Shown: positions 42,526 through 51,840 of the stretch, one piece after another
Position numbering within the stretch: the first letter of the stretch is position 1
How the letters are laid out: every line of letters starts with the position of its first letter
From: Pelomonas sp963422775
GTDB taxonomy: Bacteria > Pseudomonadota > Gammaproteobacteria > Burkholderiales > Burkholderiaceae_C
Assembly: GCA_963422775.4 (NCBI GenBank)
Contig: CAUJSJ030000169.1
Span: 1-64,000, forward strand
DNA length: 64,000 bases
Reading direction: 5' to 3'
Notes under the pieces: model-generated
The model's input: the letters and a program-made list of their open reading frames with translations, nothing else
What the model was told of the DNA's origin: nothing
Database searches by the model: none
Translations under genes and position numbers: made by a program

Positions 42526-44175
42526 CTAAGGGCGTGATTTTAGATCGGCGATGCTGGGCACGATGGCGGCGTCGCCCAGTTCGGCGGCCAGACCCGAACG
42601 GCGCAGCAGATCCAGCGGCTGCGCGTTGACGTGGGCCAGCACCAGCGCCAGCCCCTGCTTGGCGAGGTTGCGGTGCAGTTCGCGCAGGGCTTCCATGCCC
42701 GAGGTGTCCATGACGACGAGGCGGTGCATCTCGAAGACGACGGCGCGCGTGCCGGCGGGCAGTTGCTCAGGCAGCGCCTCGATCTTGCCGACCGCGCCGA
42801 AGAACAGGGTGCCGTAGAACTCGTAGGCCACCACGCCCTCGGGCAGCGGCCCGGCGTCGAAGCGGCTGATCGTGAACAGCTGGCCCATGCGCCAGACGAA
42901 GAACACGCAGGACGCGATCAGCCCCACCTCGACGGCCACGGTCAGGTCGGTCACGACGGTCAGCGTGAAGGTGCCCACCAGCAGCGTGCGGTAGGTGAGG
43001 TTGAAGCGCCGCAGCCGCGCGAATTCGTGCCAGTCGCCCATGTTCCAGGCCACGACGAGCAGGATGCCGGACAGGGCCGCCAGTGGCACATGCATGGCCA
43101 GCGGTGCGGCCACGAGCAGGATGAGCAGCAGGCTCAGCGCATGCACGATGCCGGCGACGGGGCTGGTGGCGCCGGCGCGGATGTTGGTGACGGTGCGCGC
43201 GATGGTGCCGGTGGCCGGCATGCCGCCGAACAGCGGCGCGGCGAGGTTGGCGATGCCCTGGGCCATCAGCTCCTGGTTGGGGTCGTGGCGGGGCAGGTCG
43301 GGCGTGAGCTTGTCGGCGACGCGGGCGCACAGCAGCGATTCGATGGCACCCAGCAGCGCCAGCGTGAGTGTCGGGATGACGAGCTGGCGCAGGCCATCCC
43401 AGCTGGCGTCGGGCCAGGCCAGTGCGGGCAGGCTGCGGGGGATGCCGCCGAAGCGGCTGCCGATGGTTTCCAGCGGCAGGTTCAGCAGCGCGGTGGCCAG
43501 CGTCGCGCCCACCAGCGCGATGACGGTGCTGGGCAGCAGCGCCATCCAGCGCCGTACGCCGCGCAGCGCCTGGTGGCCGATGTTCTTGGGCCAGACCAGC
43601 ACCACGGCCACGGCCGCAGCAGTCATCGCCACGGCCCAGGGATTGAAGCCGGCCGCGTGCGCGCTCAGCACGCCGATCTGGCCGAAGAAATCAGCCGGCA
43701 TGGGCACGCGCGACAAGCCCATCGCGTCCTTGAGCTGCGCCAGCGCGATCAGCACGGCGATGCCGTTGGTGAAGCCGGTGACGATGGCCACCGGGATGTA
43801 GCGCACCAACACGCCGAGCTTGAGGGCGCCCATCGCGAACAGCAGCACGCCGGCACCCATGGTGGCCACCAGCAGGCTGGCCAGGCCGTGGCGCTGCAGG
43901 ATGCCGTAGACGACGACGATGAAGGCGCCGGCCGGCCCGCCGATCTGCACGCTGGAGCCGCCGAGCAGGGAGATCAGCAGGCCCGCGACGATGGCCGTGG
44001 CCAGGCCCTGCTCGGGCCGCAGGCCGGAGGCGATGGCAAAGGCCAGGGCCAGCGGCAACGCGACGATGCCGACCGTCAGGCCGGCGCCGAGATCCGCGAG
44101 GAAGCGCTCACGCGTGTAGCCCGACCGCAGTGCCAGCGCGCGGGGGCGAAAGGGATGGAGCTGGGGCAGTGGCAT
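42526..44175 (-). CDS. SulP-family anion permease with STAS domain
   Basis: 549 aa. About 11-12 membrane segments start with AGLTVGIVALPLALAFAIAS, GLRPEQGLATAIVAGLLISL and GGSSVQIGGPAGAFIVVVYG, the family signature. The C-terminal STAS domain (about 430-549) has GTRAVVFEMHRLVVMDTSGM and LVLAHVNAQPLDLLRRSGL. Substrate may be sulfate, bicarbonate or another anion; it cannot be fixed from sequence. 15 bases before the DUF3460 gene. Confidence 0.9.
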   Translation of the reverse strand: MPLPQLHPFRPRALALRSGYTRERFLADLGAGLTVGIVALPLALAFAIASGLRPEQGLATAIVAGLLISLLGGSSVQIGGPAGAFIVVVYGILQRHGLASLLVATMGAGVLLFAMGALKLGVLVRYIPVAIVTGFTNGIAVLIALAQLKDAMGLSRVPMPADFFGQIGVLSAHAAGFNPWAVAMTAAAVAVVLVWPKNIGHQALRGVRRWMALLPSTVIALVGATLATALLNLPLETIGSRFGGIPRSLPALAWPDASWDGLRQLVIPTLTLALLGAIESLLCARVADKLTPDLPRHDPNQELMAQGIANLAAPLFGGMPATGTIARTVTNIRAGATSPVAGIVHALSLLLILLVAAPLAMHVPLAALSGILLVVAWNMGDWHEFARLRRFNLTYRTLLVGTFTLTVVTDLTVAVEVGLIASCVFFVWRMGQLFTISRFDAGPLPEGVVAYEFYGTLFFGAVGKIEALPEQLPAGTRAVVFEMHRLVVMDTSGMEALRELHRNLAKQGLALVLAHVNAQPLDLLRRSGLAAELGDAAIVPSIADLKSRP

Positions 44176-44307
44176 GGAACCTCCGGTGGGGCGACGACGC
44201 GACGGGCGAGGTCGTGTCCGGAGGTCCGCAGTGGTAACGCTCGGCGATGAAACGCCGGCGCCGGGAGGGGCCGAGCAGCGCGAGCGGGGTCGCTCGGCGC
44301 ATGGGTG

Positions 44308-46404
44308 TCAACGCACCCGCATGCCGGGCTGGGCGCCGGGGTAGGGCTCCAGCACGAAGATGCCGGGGTTGGACTTCTCGTCGGCATGGCTGGCAGCCAG
44401 CACCATGCCCTCGCTCAGGCCGAACTTCATCTTGCGCGGCGCGAGGTTGGCGACGAGCACGGTCAGCTTGCCTTCCAGGTCCTCGGGCTTGTAGGCCGAC
44501 TTGATGCCGCTGAAGACGTTGCGCAGGCGACCTTCGCCGGCGTCCAGCGTCAGGCGCAGCAGCTTGTCGGAGCCCTCGACGTGCTCGGCCTTGACGATCA
44601 GCGCGATGCGCAGGTCGACCTTGGCAAAGTCGTCGATCTTGATCTCGTCCGCGAGGTCTTCGCCGCCGGGCACGACGTTGGGCACCGGCGGGGCCTCGAA
44701 CAGCTGTTCGACCTTGGCGAGGTCCACACGCTGCATCAGGTGCTGGTAGGCGCCGATCTGGTGGGCACCGAGCGCGCGGGCGCTGTCTGCCCACTTCAGC
44801 GGGTCGATCTTCAGGAAGGCCTCGACCTGGGTTGCCAGCGCGGGCAGCACGGGCTTCAGATAGATCGTCAGCAGGCGGAAGGCCTCGATGCAGACGCTGC
44901 AGACGTCGTGCAGCGCGGCGTCCATGCCGTCCTGCTTGGCCAGTTCCCAGGGCTTGTGCTGGTCGACGAACTCATTGACCTTGTCGGCCAGCGCCATGAT
45001 CTCGCGCAGCGCCTTGCCGAACTCGCGCGTCTCGTACAACTCGGCGATGGCGCCGCTGTGGCCGCGCAGCGCGTCCAGCAGCATGCGGCCCTCGACGCCC
45101 AGGTCGCCGCTCAGATGGCCGCCGAAGCGCTTGGACAGGAAGCCGGCCGCGCGCGACGCGATGTTGATGAACTTGCCGACCAGGTCGCTGTTGACGCGGG
45201 CCGCGAAGTCTTCGGGGTTGAAGTCGATGTCCTCGACCTTGGCATTGAGCTTGGCGGCGATGTAGTAGCGCAGCCATTCGGCGTTCAGGCCCAGGCTCAG
45301 GTACTTCAGCGGGTCCAGGCCGGTGCCGCGGCTCTTGCTCATCTTCTCGCCGCCGTTGACGGTCATGAAGCCGTGCACGAAGACGTGGGTGGGCGTCTTC
45401 CGCGGCACGTAAGTGCCGTCGGTCAAATGCTTGCCGCTGAAGTGCAGCATCGCCGGCCAGAACAGCGTGTGGAAGTAGGTGATGTCCTTGCCGATGAAGT
45501 GGATCTGCTCCACGGACTCGTCGGCCATGAATTCGTCGAAGGAACGTGACTCGCCTGCGGCTCGGGGGCCGCCCTTGCCGAAGTAATTCTTCAGCGAGGC
45601 CAGGTAGCCAATCGGCGCATCCAGCCAGACGTAGAAATACTTGCCCGGCGCGTCCGGGATCTCGATGCCGAAGTAGGGCGCGTCGCGGCTGATGTCCCAG
45701 TCGCTCAGGCGGTTCTTGCCTTCCTCGTCGGGCTCGAACCACTCGCGGATCTTGTTCAGCACCTCGGGCTGCAGCCGGCCGGTCTCCTGGGTCCACTGCG
45801 TCAGGAACTCGACGCAGCGCGGGTCGCTCAACTTGAAGAAATAGTGTTCGCTGGTCTTGAGCACCGGCGTCGCGCCAGACAGCACCGAGTAGGGGTTCTT
45901 CAGCTCGGTGGGCGCGTACACCGCGCCGCAGACCTCGCAGGAGTCGCCGTACTGGTCCTTCGCGCCGCACTTGGGGCACTCGCCCTTGATGAAGCGGTCC
46001 GGCAGGAACATGGACTTGGCCGGGTCGAAGAACTGCTCGATGGTCTTGGTGGTGATCAGCTCGTTGTGCCGCAGCGCGAGGTAGACGGCCTTGGACAACT
46101 CGTGGTTCTCCGGCCCGTCGGTCGAGTGCCAGTTGTCGAAGCTGATGTGGAAGCCGTCGAGGTATTGCTGGCGGCCGGCGGCTATTGCCGCGACGAAGTC
46201 TTGCGGTGTCTTGCCGGCCTTTTCCGCCGCGATCATGATCGGCGCGCCGTGGGCGTCGTCCGCGCAGACGAAATGCACCTGCGAGCCGGCCATGCGCTGG
46301 TAGCGAACCCAGATATCGGCCTGGGTGTACTCCATGATGTGGCCGATGTGGAAACCGGCGTTCGCATAGGGCAGGGCGGTGGTGACGAAGAGCTGGCGGG
46401 ACAT
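44308..46404 (-). CDS. metG: Methionine-tRNA ligase MetG (long form)
   Basis: 698 aa. Rossmann core with the HIGH motif (ANAGFHIGHIMEYTQADIWV) and the KMSKS motif (GGEKMSKSRGTGLDPLKYLS), a zinc knuckle insertion (CPKC ... CEVCG), an anticodon-binding helix domain and a C-terminal EMAP/tRNA-binding domain (about 590-698, DLRIALIVKAEHVEGSDKLL, NLAPRKMKFGLSEGMVLAAS). It charges initiator and elongator tRNA-Met. Preceded by a tiny gene on the same strand and followed by sulP. Confidence 0.97.
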   Translation of the reverse strand: MSRQLFVTTALPYANAGFHIGHIMEYTQADIWVRYQRMAGSQVHFVCADDAHGAPIMIAAEKAGKTPQDFVAAIAAGRQQYLDGFHISFDNWHSTDGPENHELSKAVYLALRHNELITTKTIEQFFDPAKSMFLPDRFIKGECPKCGAKDQYGDSCEVCGAVYAPTELKNPYSVLSGATPVLKTSEHYFFKLSDPRCVEFLTQWTQETGRLQPEVLNKIREWFEPDEEGKNRLSDWDISRDAPYFGIEIPDAPGKYFYVWLDAPIGYLASLKNYFGKGGPRAAGESRSFDEFMADESVEQIHFIGKDITYFHTLFWPAMLHFSGKHLTDGTYVPRKTPTHVFVHGFMTVNGGEKMSKSRGTGLDPLKYLSLGLNAEWLRYYIAAKLNAKVEDIDFNPEDFAARVNSDLVGKFINIASRAAGFLSKRFGGHLSGDLGVEGRMLLDALRGHSGAIAELYETREFGKALREIMALADKVNEFVDQHKPWELAKQDGMDAALHDVCSVCIEAFRLLTIYLKPVLPALATQVEAFLKIDPLKWADSARALGAHQIGAYQHLMQRVDLAKVEQLFEAPPVPNVVPGGEDLADEIKIDDFAKVDLRIALIVKAEHVEGSDKLLRLTLDAGEGRLRNVFSGIKSAYKPEDLEGKLTVLVANLAPRKMKFGLSEGMVLAASHADEKSNPGIFVLEPYPGAQPGMRVR

Positions 46405-46446
46405 GGGCGCTGGGACGACAGGGACGGGGCGGGAAAACCGGGGATT

Positions 46447-46626
46447 TTAGGTTTGCGGCTCGGCGGGATTGGCCGGAGCGGGTGCGGGTTCACCGTCGGC
46501 CTGCGGCTCGTCGGGGCTGCCGTCATCGGGCTTGCCGCTCAGCTTGCGCTGACGCTTTTCTTCGGCCTTGCGTTTCTTGGCCAGTTCGCGCTGGCGTTTT
46601 TCGTAGCTGTAGTTCGGGGTGGCCAA
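46447..46626 (-). CDS. Small basic Lys/Arg-rich protein with TTG start
   Basis: 59 aa from a TTG at 46626: LATPNYSYEKRQRELAKKRK followed by a Pro/Ala/Glu tail. AGGAG lies seven bases ahead of the TTG. From memory, short proteins of the form M(A/S)xxNYSYEKRQ(R/K)ELAKK are common in Burkholderiales, with unknown role. Upstream extension in the same frame looks non-coding. 42 bases before metG. Confidence 0.7.
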   Translation of the reverse strand: MATPNYSYEKRQRELAKKRKAEEKRQRKLSGKPDDGSPDEPQADGEPAPAPANPAEPQT

Positions 46627-47231
46627 GGGCGGTCTCCTGGGAGCGCCCGCACGCGCGGGCAACGCCCAATGTAACCCGCGGGCTTCAGCGGCATCTCCCT
46701 TCACTTGGCAGCGAAAGCTACAGAGCGACTCAACGACCACGCCTAAGTCACTGATCCGTAACACTTCCGCAAACTATCCACCGATGCTGTGGAAAACTTT
46801 GTGGAGAACTGGCCTCCATCGCAGCCAAGCCCTTGTGCGAAGCGGCTCCGCTTAGGTTGCTGAATTTTTGAGCACCCGGAACTGGCCCATATGAATCAAT
46901 CACTTAGCTTCATGCCCTGGGTTGTGGAAGCGTTGCCGTCGCTCAGGGTCCAAAAGGCTTGACGCTTGCCAGATTTGGGGATAAGTCAAGGCGCTGCGTG
47001 CGGATGTCACGGGTCTGGATGACACCCTGCTCGCGGTTGTCCCCGTGAACTGTGGACAAGTCTGTGGGCCAGATGCACACAGCGGCGCTAAGTGCTTGAT
47101 CGGCAACCGGCATGGCCGTTCTGCCCGTTTTTGAGGCGGGCCGGCGGTGGGCGGTTTGGGGGCAGTCCCCAAGAAGCCCGTGCAAGGGCGGCAGCTAAAC
47201 TCGCGCCCTTTTGAGGGCGGCAACGGGGCGG
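46627..47231. other. Gene-free stretch with DnaA-box-like 9-mers
   Basis: About 600 bases between diverging genes with no credible reading frame and a visibly lower GC in its first half. DnaA-type 9-mers differing by one base from TTATCCACA (either strand) occur at 46789-46797, 46801-46809, 46976-46984 and 47051-47059; weaker ones at 46775 and 47038. Near minC a TAAACT box (47196) and a CGCCCT-tttg-AGGGCG hairpin (about 47205-47220) are seen. Confidence 0.5.
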
Positions 47232-48065
47232 ATGGCGGACAACACGAGGGAGAGCGGCGGGCGCAAGGGCGCCGCACGCGCCGGTACTTTCGAACTGAAA
47301 TCACGCCGCTTCAGTCTGCTGGGCCTGGTGCTGCACAGCGCCGACCTGGCCGAGATCGCCGCCGACTGGGCCGAGCGCGCCGGCCAGGGCGGCTTCGAGC
47401 ATGAGCCCGTCGTCATCGACCTGAGCCAGTTGCCCCGCGCTGCGGTGGCGACCACCGAGCCGGTCGAAGGCCAGGCGCCGCTGGCGCTGGATGGCCCCGC
47501 GCCCGTCGACCTGCGTGCCATTGTTGAACTGCTGCGCGCCAGCCAGCTGCAGCCGGTGGCGGTTGCCGGCGCGACGGCCGAGGAACTGGCCGTGGCCCAC
47601 GAACTGGGTCTGGCCGATGCGGCCGACGAGCCGGTGGCAGAGCGCGCCGTGGCAGCGCCCAGCGAGACCGTTCGCGAAGTGGTGCGCGAGGTCGTCGTCG
47701 AACGCATCGTCGAGAAGCCTGCCGCGCCAGCGCCGACCCTGGTCATCGACAAGCCGCTGCGCTCCGGCCAGCGCATCTACGCCAAGGGCGGCGACCTCGT
47801 CGTGCTGGCGCTCGTGAACCACGGCGCCGAAGTCATCGCCGATGGCAGCGTGCATGTCTACGCCCCGCTGCGCGGCAAGGCCATCGCCGGCGCGCGCGGC
47901 GACACCACGGCGCGCATCTACGCGCACAGCCTGGAAGCCGAACTGCTGTCGATTGCCGGCATCTACCGCACGACCGAGAACCCGCTGCCGGCCGACGTGG
48001 CGGGCAAGCCGGCCCAGGTCTTGCTCGACGGCGAGAAGCTGCTGATGCTGCCGCTCGCCTTCTGA
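47232..48065 (+). CDS. minC: Septum-site inhibitor MinC
   Basis: 277 aa from MADNTRESGGRKGAA. N-terminal domain (about 20-110, TFELKSRRFSLLGLVLHSAD, EPVVIDLSQLP), a linker with several Val/Glu/Ala (TVREVVREVVVERIVEKP), then the C-terminal beta-helix (IDKPLRSGQRIYAKGGDLVV, GAEVIADGSVHVYAPLRGKA, GARGDTTARIYAHSLEAELL). It prevents FtsZ assembly away from mid-cell together with MinD. 36 bases before minD. Confidence 0.95.
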   Translation: MADNTRESGGRKGAARAGTFELKSRRFSLLGLVLHSADLAEIAADWAERAGQGGFEHEPVVIDLSQLPRAAVATTEPVEGQAPLALDGPAPVDLRAIVELLRASQLQPVAVAGATAEELAVAHELGLADAADEPVAERAVAAPSETVREVVREVVVERIVEKPAAPAPTLVIDKPLRSGQRIYAKGGDLVVLALVNHGAEVIADGSVHVYAPLRGKAIAGARGDTTARIYAHSLEAELLSIAGIYRTTENPLPADVAGKPAQVLLDGEKLLMLPLAF

Positions 48066-48101
48066 ACACCCGATTGAACTGAACGAACAGGAAAGCTCCA
48101 G

Positions 48102-48917
48102 ATGACCAAGATCGTCGTCGTCACCTCCGGCAAGGGCGGGGTCGGCAAGACCACCACCAGCGCGAGCTTCGCCACCGGGCTCGCGATGCGCGGCCTCAAG
48201 ACCTGCGTCATCGACTTCGACGTCGGCCTGCGCAACCTCGACCTGATCATGGGCGTCGAGCGCCGCGTCGTCTACGACCTGATCAACGTCGTCAACGACG
48301 AGATCAAGCTCAACCAGGCGCTCATCAAGGACAAGCAGCTCGATAAGCTCTACATCCTGGCCGCCTCCCAGACGCGCGACAAGGACGCGCTGAAGCAGGA
48401 AGGCGTGGAGCGCGTGCTCAACGAGCTCAAGGCGATGGAGTTCGACTACATCGTCTGCGACTCGCCGGCCGGCATCGAGACCGGCGCGCTGATGGCCATG
48501 CACTACGCCGACGAGGCGCTGGTGGTGACCAACCCCGAGGTCTCCTCGGTGCGCGACAGCGACCGCATCCTCGGCATGCTCTCCAGCAAGACCAAGCGCG
48601 CCATCGAAGGGGGCGAGCCCGTGAAGGAGCACCTGCTCATCACGCGCTACAACCCCAACCGCGTCGAAGGCGGCCAGATGCTGAGCCTGGATGACATCCA
48701 CGAGATCCTGCGCACACCGCTGATCGGCGTCATCCCCGAGAGCGAGAGCGTGCTGCAGGCGTCCAACCAGGGCACGCCGGCCATCCACCTGGCCGAGACG
48801 GATGTGGCCGAGGCCTACAAGGACGTCGTCGCGCGCTTTCTGGGCGAAGACAAGCCGATGCGCTTCACCGAGGCCGTGAAGCCGAGCTGGTTCAAGCGCG
48901 TCTTCGGCGCCAAGTGA
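48102..48917 (+). CDS. minD: Septum-site ATPase MinD
   Basis: 271 aa. Deviant Walker A (SGKGGVGKTTTSA), switch residues in DFDVGLRNLDLIMG, and CDSPAGIETGALMA. The C-terminal amphipathic membrane helix is SWFKRVFGAK. MinD binds the membrane in the ATP state and carries MinC; MinE stimulates its ATPase. 13 bases before minE. Confidence 0.97.
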   Translation: MTKIVVVTSGKGGVGKTTTSASFATGLAMRGLKTCVIDFDVGLRNLDLIMGVERRVVYDLINVVNDEIKLNQALIKDKQLDKLYILAASQTRDKDALKQEGVERVLNELKAMEFDYIVCDSPAGIETGALMAMHYADEALVVTNPEVSSVRDSDRILGMLSSKTKRAIEGGEPVKEHLLITRYNPNRVEGGQMLSLDDIHEILRTPLIGVIPESESVLQASNQGTPAIHLAETDVAEAYKDVVARFLGEDKPMRFTEAVKPSWFKRVFGAK

Positions 48918-48930
48918 GGGGAGCCACGCG

Positions 48931-49194
48931 ATGGGATTCCTGAACTTCTTCCTCGGCGAAAAGAAGAGCTCGGCCAGCGTCGCCAAGGAGCGGCTGCAGC
49001 TCATCCTGGCGCATGAGCGCAACGGCCGCAGTTCCAGCCCCGACTACCTGCCGCAACTGCAGCGCGAGCTGGTGGCTGTCATCAGCAAATACGTGTCGAT
49101 CAATCCCGAGGACATCAAGGTCCACATGGAGCGCCAGGGGGACCTGGAAGTGCTTGAAGTGAAGATTGAACTGCCGGAGCCTGGCGGCCGCTAA
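48931..49194 (+). CDS. minE: Cell-division topological specificity factor MinE
   Basis: 87 aa. N-terminal membrane/MinD-contact helix (MGFLNFFLGEKKSSASVAKE, RLQLILAHER) and C-terminal dimer domain (LPQLQRELVAVISKYVSIN, VHMERQGDLEVLEVKIEL). Third gene of the min operon. Its stop overlaps the convergent VF530 gene by 4 bp. Confidence 0.96.
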   Translation: MGFLNFFLGEKKSSASVAKERLQLILAHERNGRSSSPDYLPQLQRELVAVISKYVSINPEDIKVHMERQGDLEVLEVKIELPEPGGR

Positions 49195-49439
49195 GCCTTG
49201 GTCTGCGCGGCGCGGGCCTGCTCGCGCCGCATGAACAGGTACAGGCTCTCCACCTTGGCGCGCGCCCACGGCGTCTTGCGCAGGAACTTCAGGCTGGACG
49301 CCACGCTGGGGTCGATGCGAAAGCACTTGATCTCGATGCGCTGGCCCAGTTCGGCCCAGCCGAAATGCTCGACCAGCGCGGTCACGATGGCCTCCAGCGT
49401 GAGGCCGTGCAGCGGATCCTTGGATGTCGTCGTGTTCAT
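49191..49439 (-). CDS. VF530 family DNA-binding protein
   Basis: 82 aa, MNTTTSKDPLHGLTLEAIVT and then ALVEHFGWAELGQRIEIKCF, IDPSVASSLKFLRKTPWARA, VESLYLFMRR. The family (also DUF2132) is a small helical protein described as DNA-binding. The start overlaps the acyltransferase stop by 4 bp. Confidence 0.9.
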   Translation of the reverse strand: MNTTTSKDPLHGLTLEAIVTALVEHFGWAELGQRIEIKCFRIDPSVASSLKFLRKTPWARAKVESLYLFMRREQARAAQTKA

Positions 49440-50026
49440 TCGTGCGTGAACTGGTCTGAGTTCTTGCCCTTGTACTGCGCGTAGTAGCGCTTGATCTCGG
49501 CCATGTCGGTCTCGACGTCACCGCTTGGCCGGAACAGCGGTCCCAGGCCCACCAGCTTGCGCGGGTAGTCCATGTAGGCCATAACGATGGGCAACTCGGC
49601 GGTCACCGCGATCCAGTAGAAGCCGGTCTTCCAGTAGATCGTCTTGCTGCGTGTGCCCTCGGGCGGCACGATGAGTTGCACCGGGCCGTCCGCGTTCTTC
49701 AGCGCGTCGGCCGATGCCGCAACGAGGTTGTTGGACTTGCTGCGGTCCACCGGGATGCCGCCCAGCCAGCGCATCAGCCCGCCGAAGGGAAACCTGAAGA
49801 TCGACGACTTGCCCATCCAGTAGGGCGTCAGCCGCAGCGCAAAGGATGCGAACAGCGTGTAGGGCAGGTCCCAATTGCTGGTGTGCGGTGCGGCGATGAG
49901 GACGCCCTTGCTCGCTTCGCGCGGCAGTTCGCCCTGCACGGTCCAGCCGGCGAGCTTTAGCCAGCCGATTGAGATGACCCTCAGCAAGGTGCTCACCCCG
50001 GGGGTCGTGAAGATGGTGCGGTGCAT
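49436..50026 (-). CDS. PlsC-type 1-acyl-glycerol-3-phosphate acyltransferase family protein
   Basis: 196 aa. Motif I HTSNWD (HX4D form) in LIAAPHTSNWDLPYTLFASF, motif II region MGKSSIFRFPFGGLMRWLGG, motif III PEGTRSKTIYWK and motif IV region LPIVMAYMDYPRKLVG. Short for PlsC; it resembles the YihG/acyltransferase subgroup. Role probably membrane-lipid acylation. Translationally coupled to VF530. Confidence 0.87.
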   Translation of the reverse strand: MHRTIFTTPGVSTLLRVISIGWLKLAGWTVQGELPREASKGVLIAAPHTSNWDLPYTLFASFALRLTPYWMGKSSIFRFPFGGLMRWLGGIPVDRSKSNNLVAASADALKNADGPVQLIVPPEGTRSKTIYWKTGFYWIAVTAELPIVMAYMDYPRKLVGLGPLFRPSGDVETDMAEIKRYYAQYKGKNSDQFTHE

Positions 50027-50157
50027 GGCCGGGATTATCCCGGCGACGTGCGGCTCATGCCCTCGTTCGTGCAGCCTGTCGCAGCCGCATTTGCCTCAGC
50101 GCAAACTTGCCGCGATGCTGCAATGCTCCAACTCCCTGCCGGTCGAAAGAAGAGCGC

Positions 50158-51839
50158 ATGCGCAATCCACAGATCCCCGTCGTTGTCCTGTTGTCACTGC
50201 TGCTCGGAGCGGCACACGCCGGTCAGCCCGCCACGCCTGCAGCCATGGCCGCGTATGCCGACAAGCTGCTCGACGGGCAGAAGCTGAACCGCGACGGCCC
50301 CGGCGTCACGGTGCTGGTCGCGCGTGGCGAGCAGCTGCTCTACAAGGGCGCGCGCGGCCTGGCGAGCGTTGAGCTGGGTGTACCCATGCAGCCAGACAAC
50401 CTGTTGCGCATCGGTTCCGTCACCAAGCAGTTCGCCGCCGCGGCCTTGCTCAGGCAGATCGACGAGGGCAAGGCCAGGCTGGACGACCCGCTGTCCAAAT
50501 TCCTGCCCGACTATCCCGACGGTGGCCGGATCACGCTGCTGCAACTGCTCAACCACACTTCGGGCGTCAAGAGCTACACCGGCATCCCCGGCTACATGGG
50601 CAACCCGGTGCGGCGTGACCTGAGCACGGCCGAACTGATCAAGGAGTTCAAGGACCAGCCCGCCGACTTCCCGCCGGGCGAGAAGTGGGCCTACAACAAC
50701 TCCGGCTACGTGCTGCTGGGCGCCGTCGTCGAGGCCATCTCGGGCAAGAGCTGGCACCAGCAGATCGACGACGCGCTGCTCAAGCCCGTGCAGATCACGA
50801 GCGTTCACTTCCAGGCGGGCGACAAGCTCTTCAAGGGCATGGCCCAGGGCTACACGCTGAACGGCCAGGGCGACGTCGCGCCCGCGGGCCTGCTCAGCAT
50901 GACCCAGCCCCACGCGGCCGGTGCGCTGATCGCCAACGCCGAGGGCCTGTGGCGCTGGAACCAGGCGCTGCACGGCGGCAAGCTCCTCAGCAAGGCCAGC
51001 TATGAGCGCATGACGACGCCCGAAGGCCCGGCCAAGCCGCACAACTACGGCTTCGGCATCGGCACCGGCATGCTGCGTGGCCAACCCATGCTGTCGCACG
51101 GCGGGGGCATCCACGGCTTCGTGTCGACGCTGAACTACCTGCCGGCGAGCCAGACCACGGTCGTCATCCTGCGCAACAGCGATGGCCCTGGCTTCGCGAT
51201 GGACCTGGTGGCGCGCAAGCTGGCCGCCTTTGCCATCGGCGAGCCGTTCAAGGAGCCCAGGCCTGTGGCCGTGCCTGCCGAACAGCTCAAGTCCGTCGAA
51301 GGCGTCTACTCGCGCGAGGACGGGCGGGACAAGCAGACGCGCACGCTGCGCGTGAAGGAGGGCGTGCTGCAAAGCCAGCGCAGCGGCGGTGGCACCACGG
51401 CGCTGATCCCGCTGGGCGGTGACCGCTTCGCCATCGCCGATTCGCTGACCGAGTTGCAGATCGAGCGCGGCGCCGATGGCAAGGCGGTCAGGGTGCGCGT
51501 CTTCAACAACGGCGAGAACGACGCCGAGCGCTGGACGCGCAGTGCCGAGCTGCCCGCCGAGCGCGCCGCCATCACGCTGAGCCCGGCCCAGGTGCAGGCC
51601 CTCGTCGGCGCCTACAGCGCGCCGCAGTTCTCGATCAACGTCTTTGTCGATGGCCAGGGCCAGCTGCGCGGCCAGGCGCCGGGCCAGCCTGCGTTCGCGC
51701 TGTACGCCAGCGAGCCGCGCAAGCTCTACCTGACCGAGGTCGATGCCCAGCTCGACTTCAGCGCCGAGGACGGCCAGGGGCCGCCTCCGTGACGCTGACC
51801 CAGGGCGGCAACAAGCTCGTCATGGCCAGGAAGCCCTAG
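50158..51839 (+). CDS. Serine hydrolase (beta-lactamase/penicillin-binding class C type), C-terminal frame break
   Basis: Starts MRNPQIPVVVLLSLLLGAAH (signal peptide, cleavage after AHA). Active-site SxxK is GSVTKQF, the YxN motif is YNNSGYV, and the third motif region is LSHGGGIHGF (HxG). A C-terminal domain follows (about 370-550). As written the frame ends at 51792 with QGPPP. If one base is added to the G run at 51777-51780 the frame continues GAASVTLTQGGNKLVMARKP to 51839, a normal ending. Members are esterases or peptidases; substrate unknown. Confidence 0.87.
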
Positions 51840-51840
51840 C

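Noticed and set aside
42631..44250. Plus-strand frame of 539 codons opposite sulP
   Set aside because: Extreme His/Gln/Gly/Ala content typical of antisense frames in high-GC DNA.
46900..47304. Possible minus-strand gene in the metG-minC gap
   Set aside because: Overlaps the minC start, Arg/Pro/Ser-rich composition, no motif or ribosome site.
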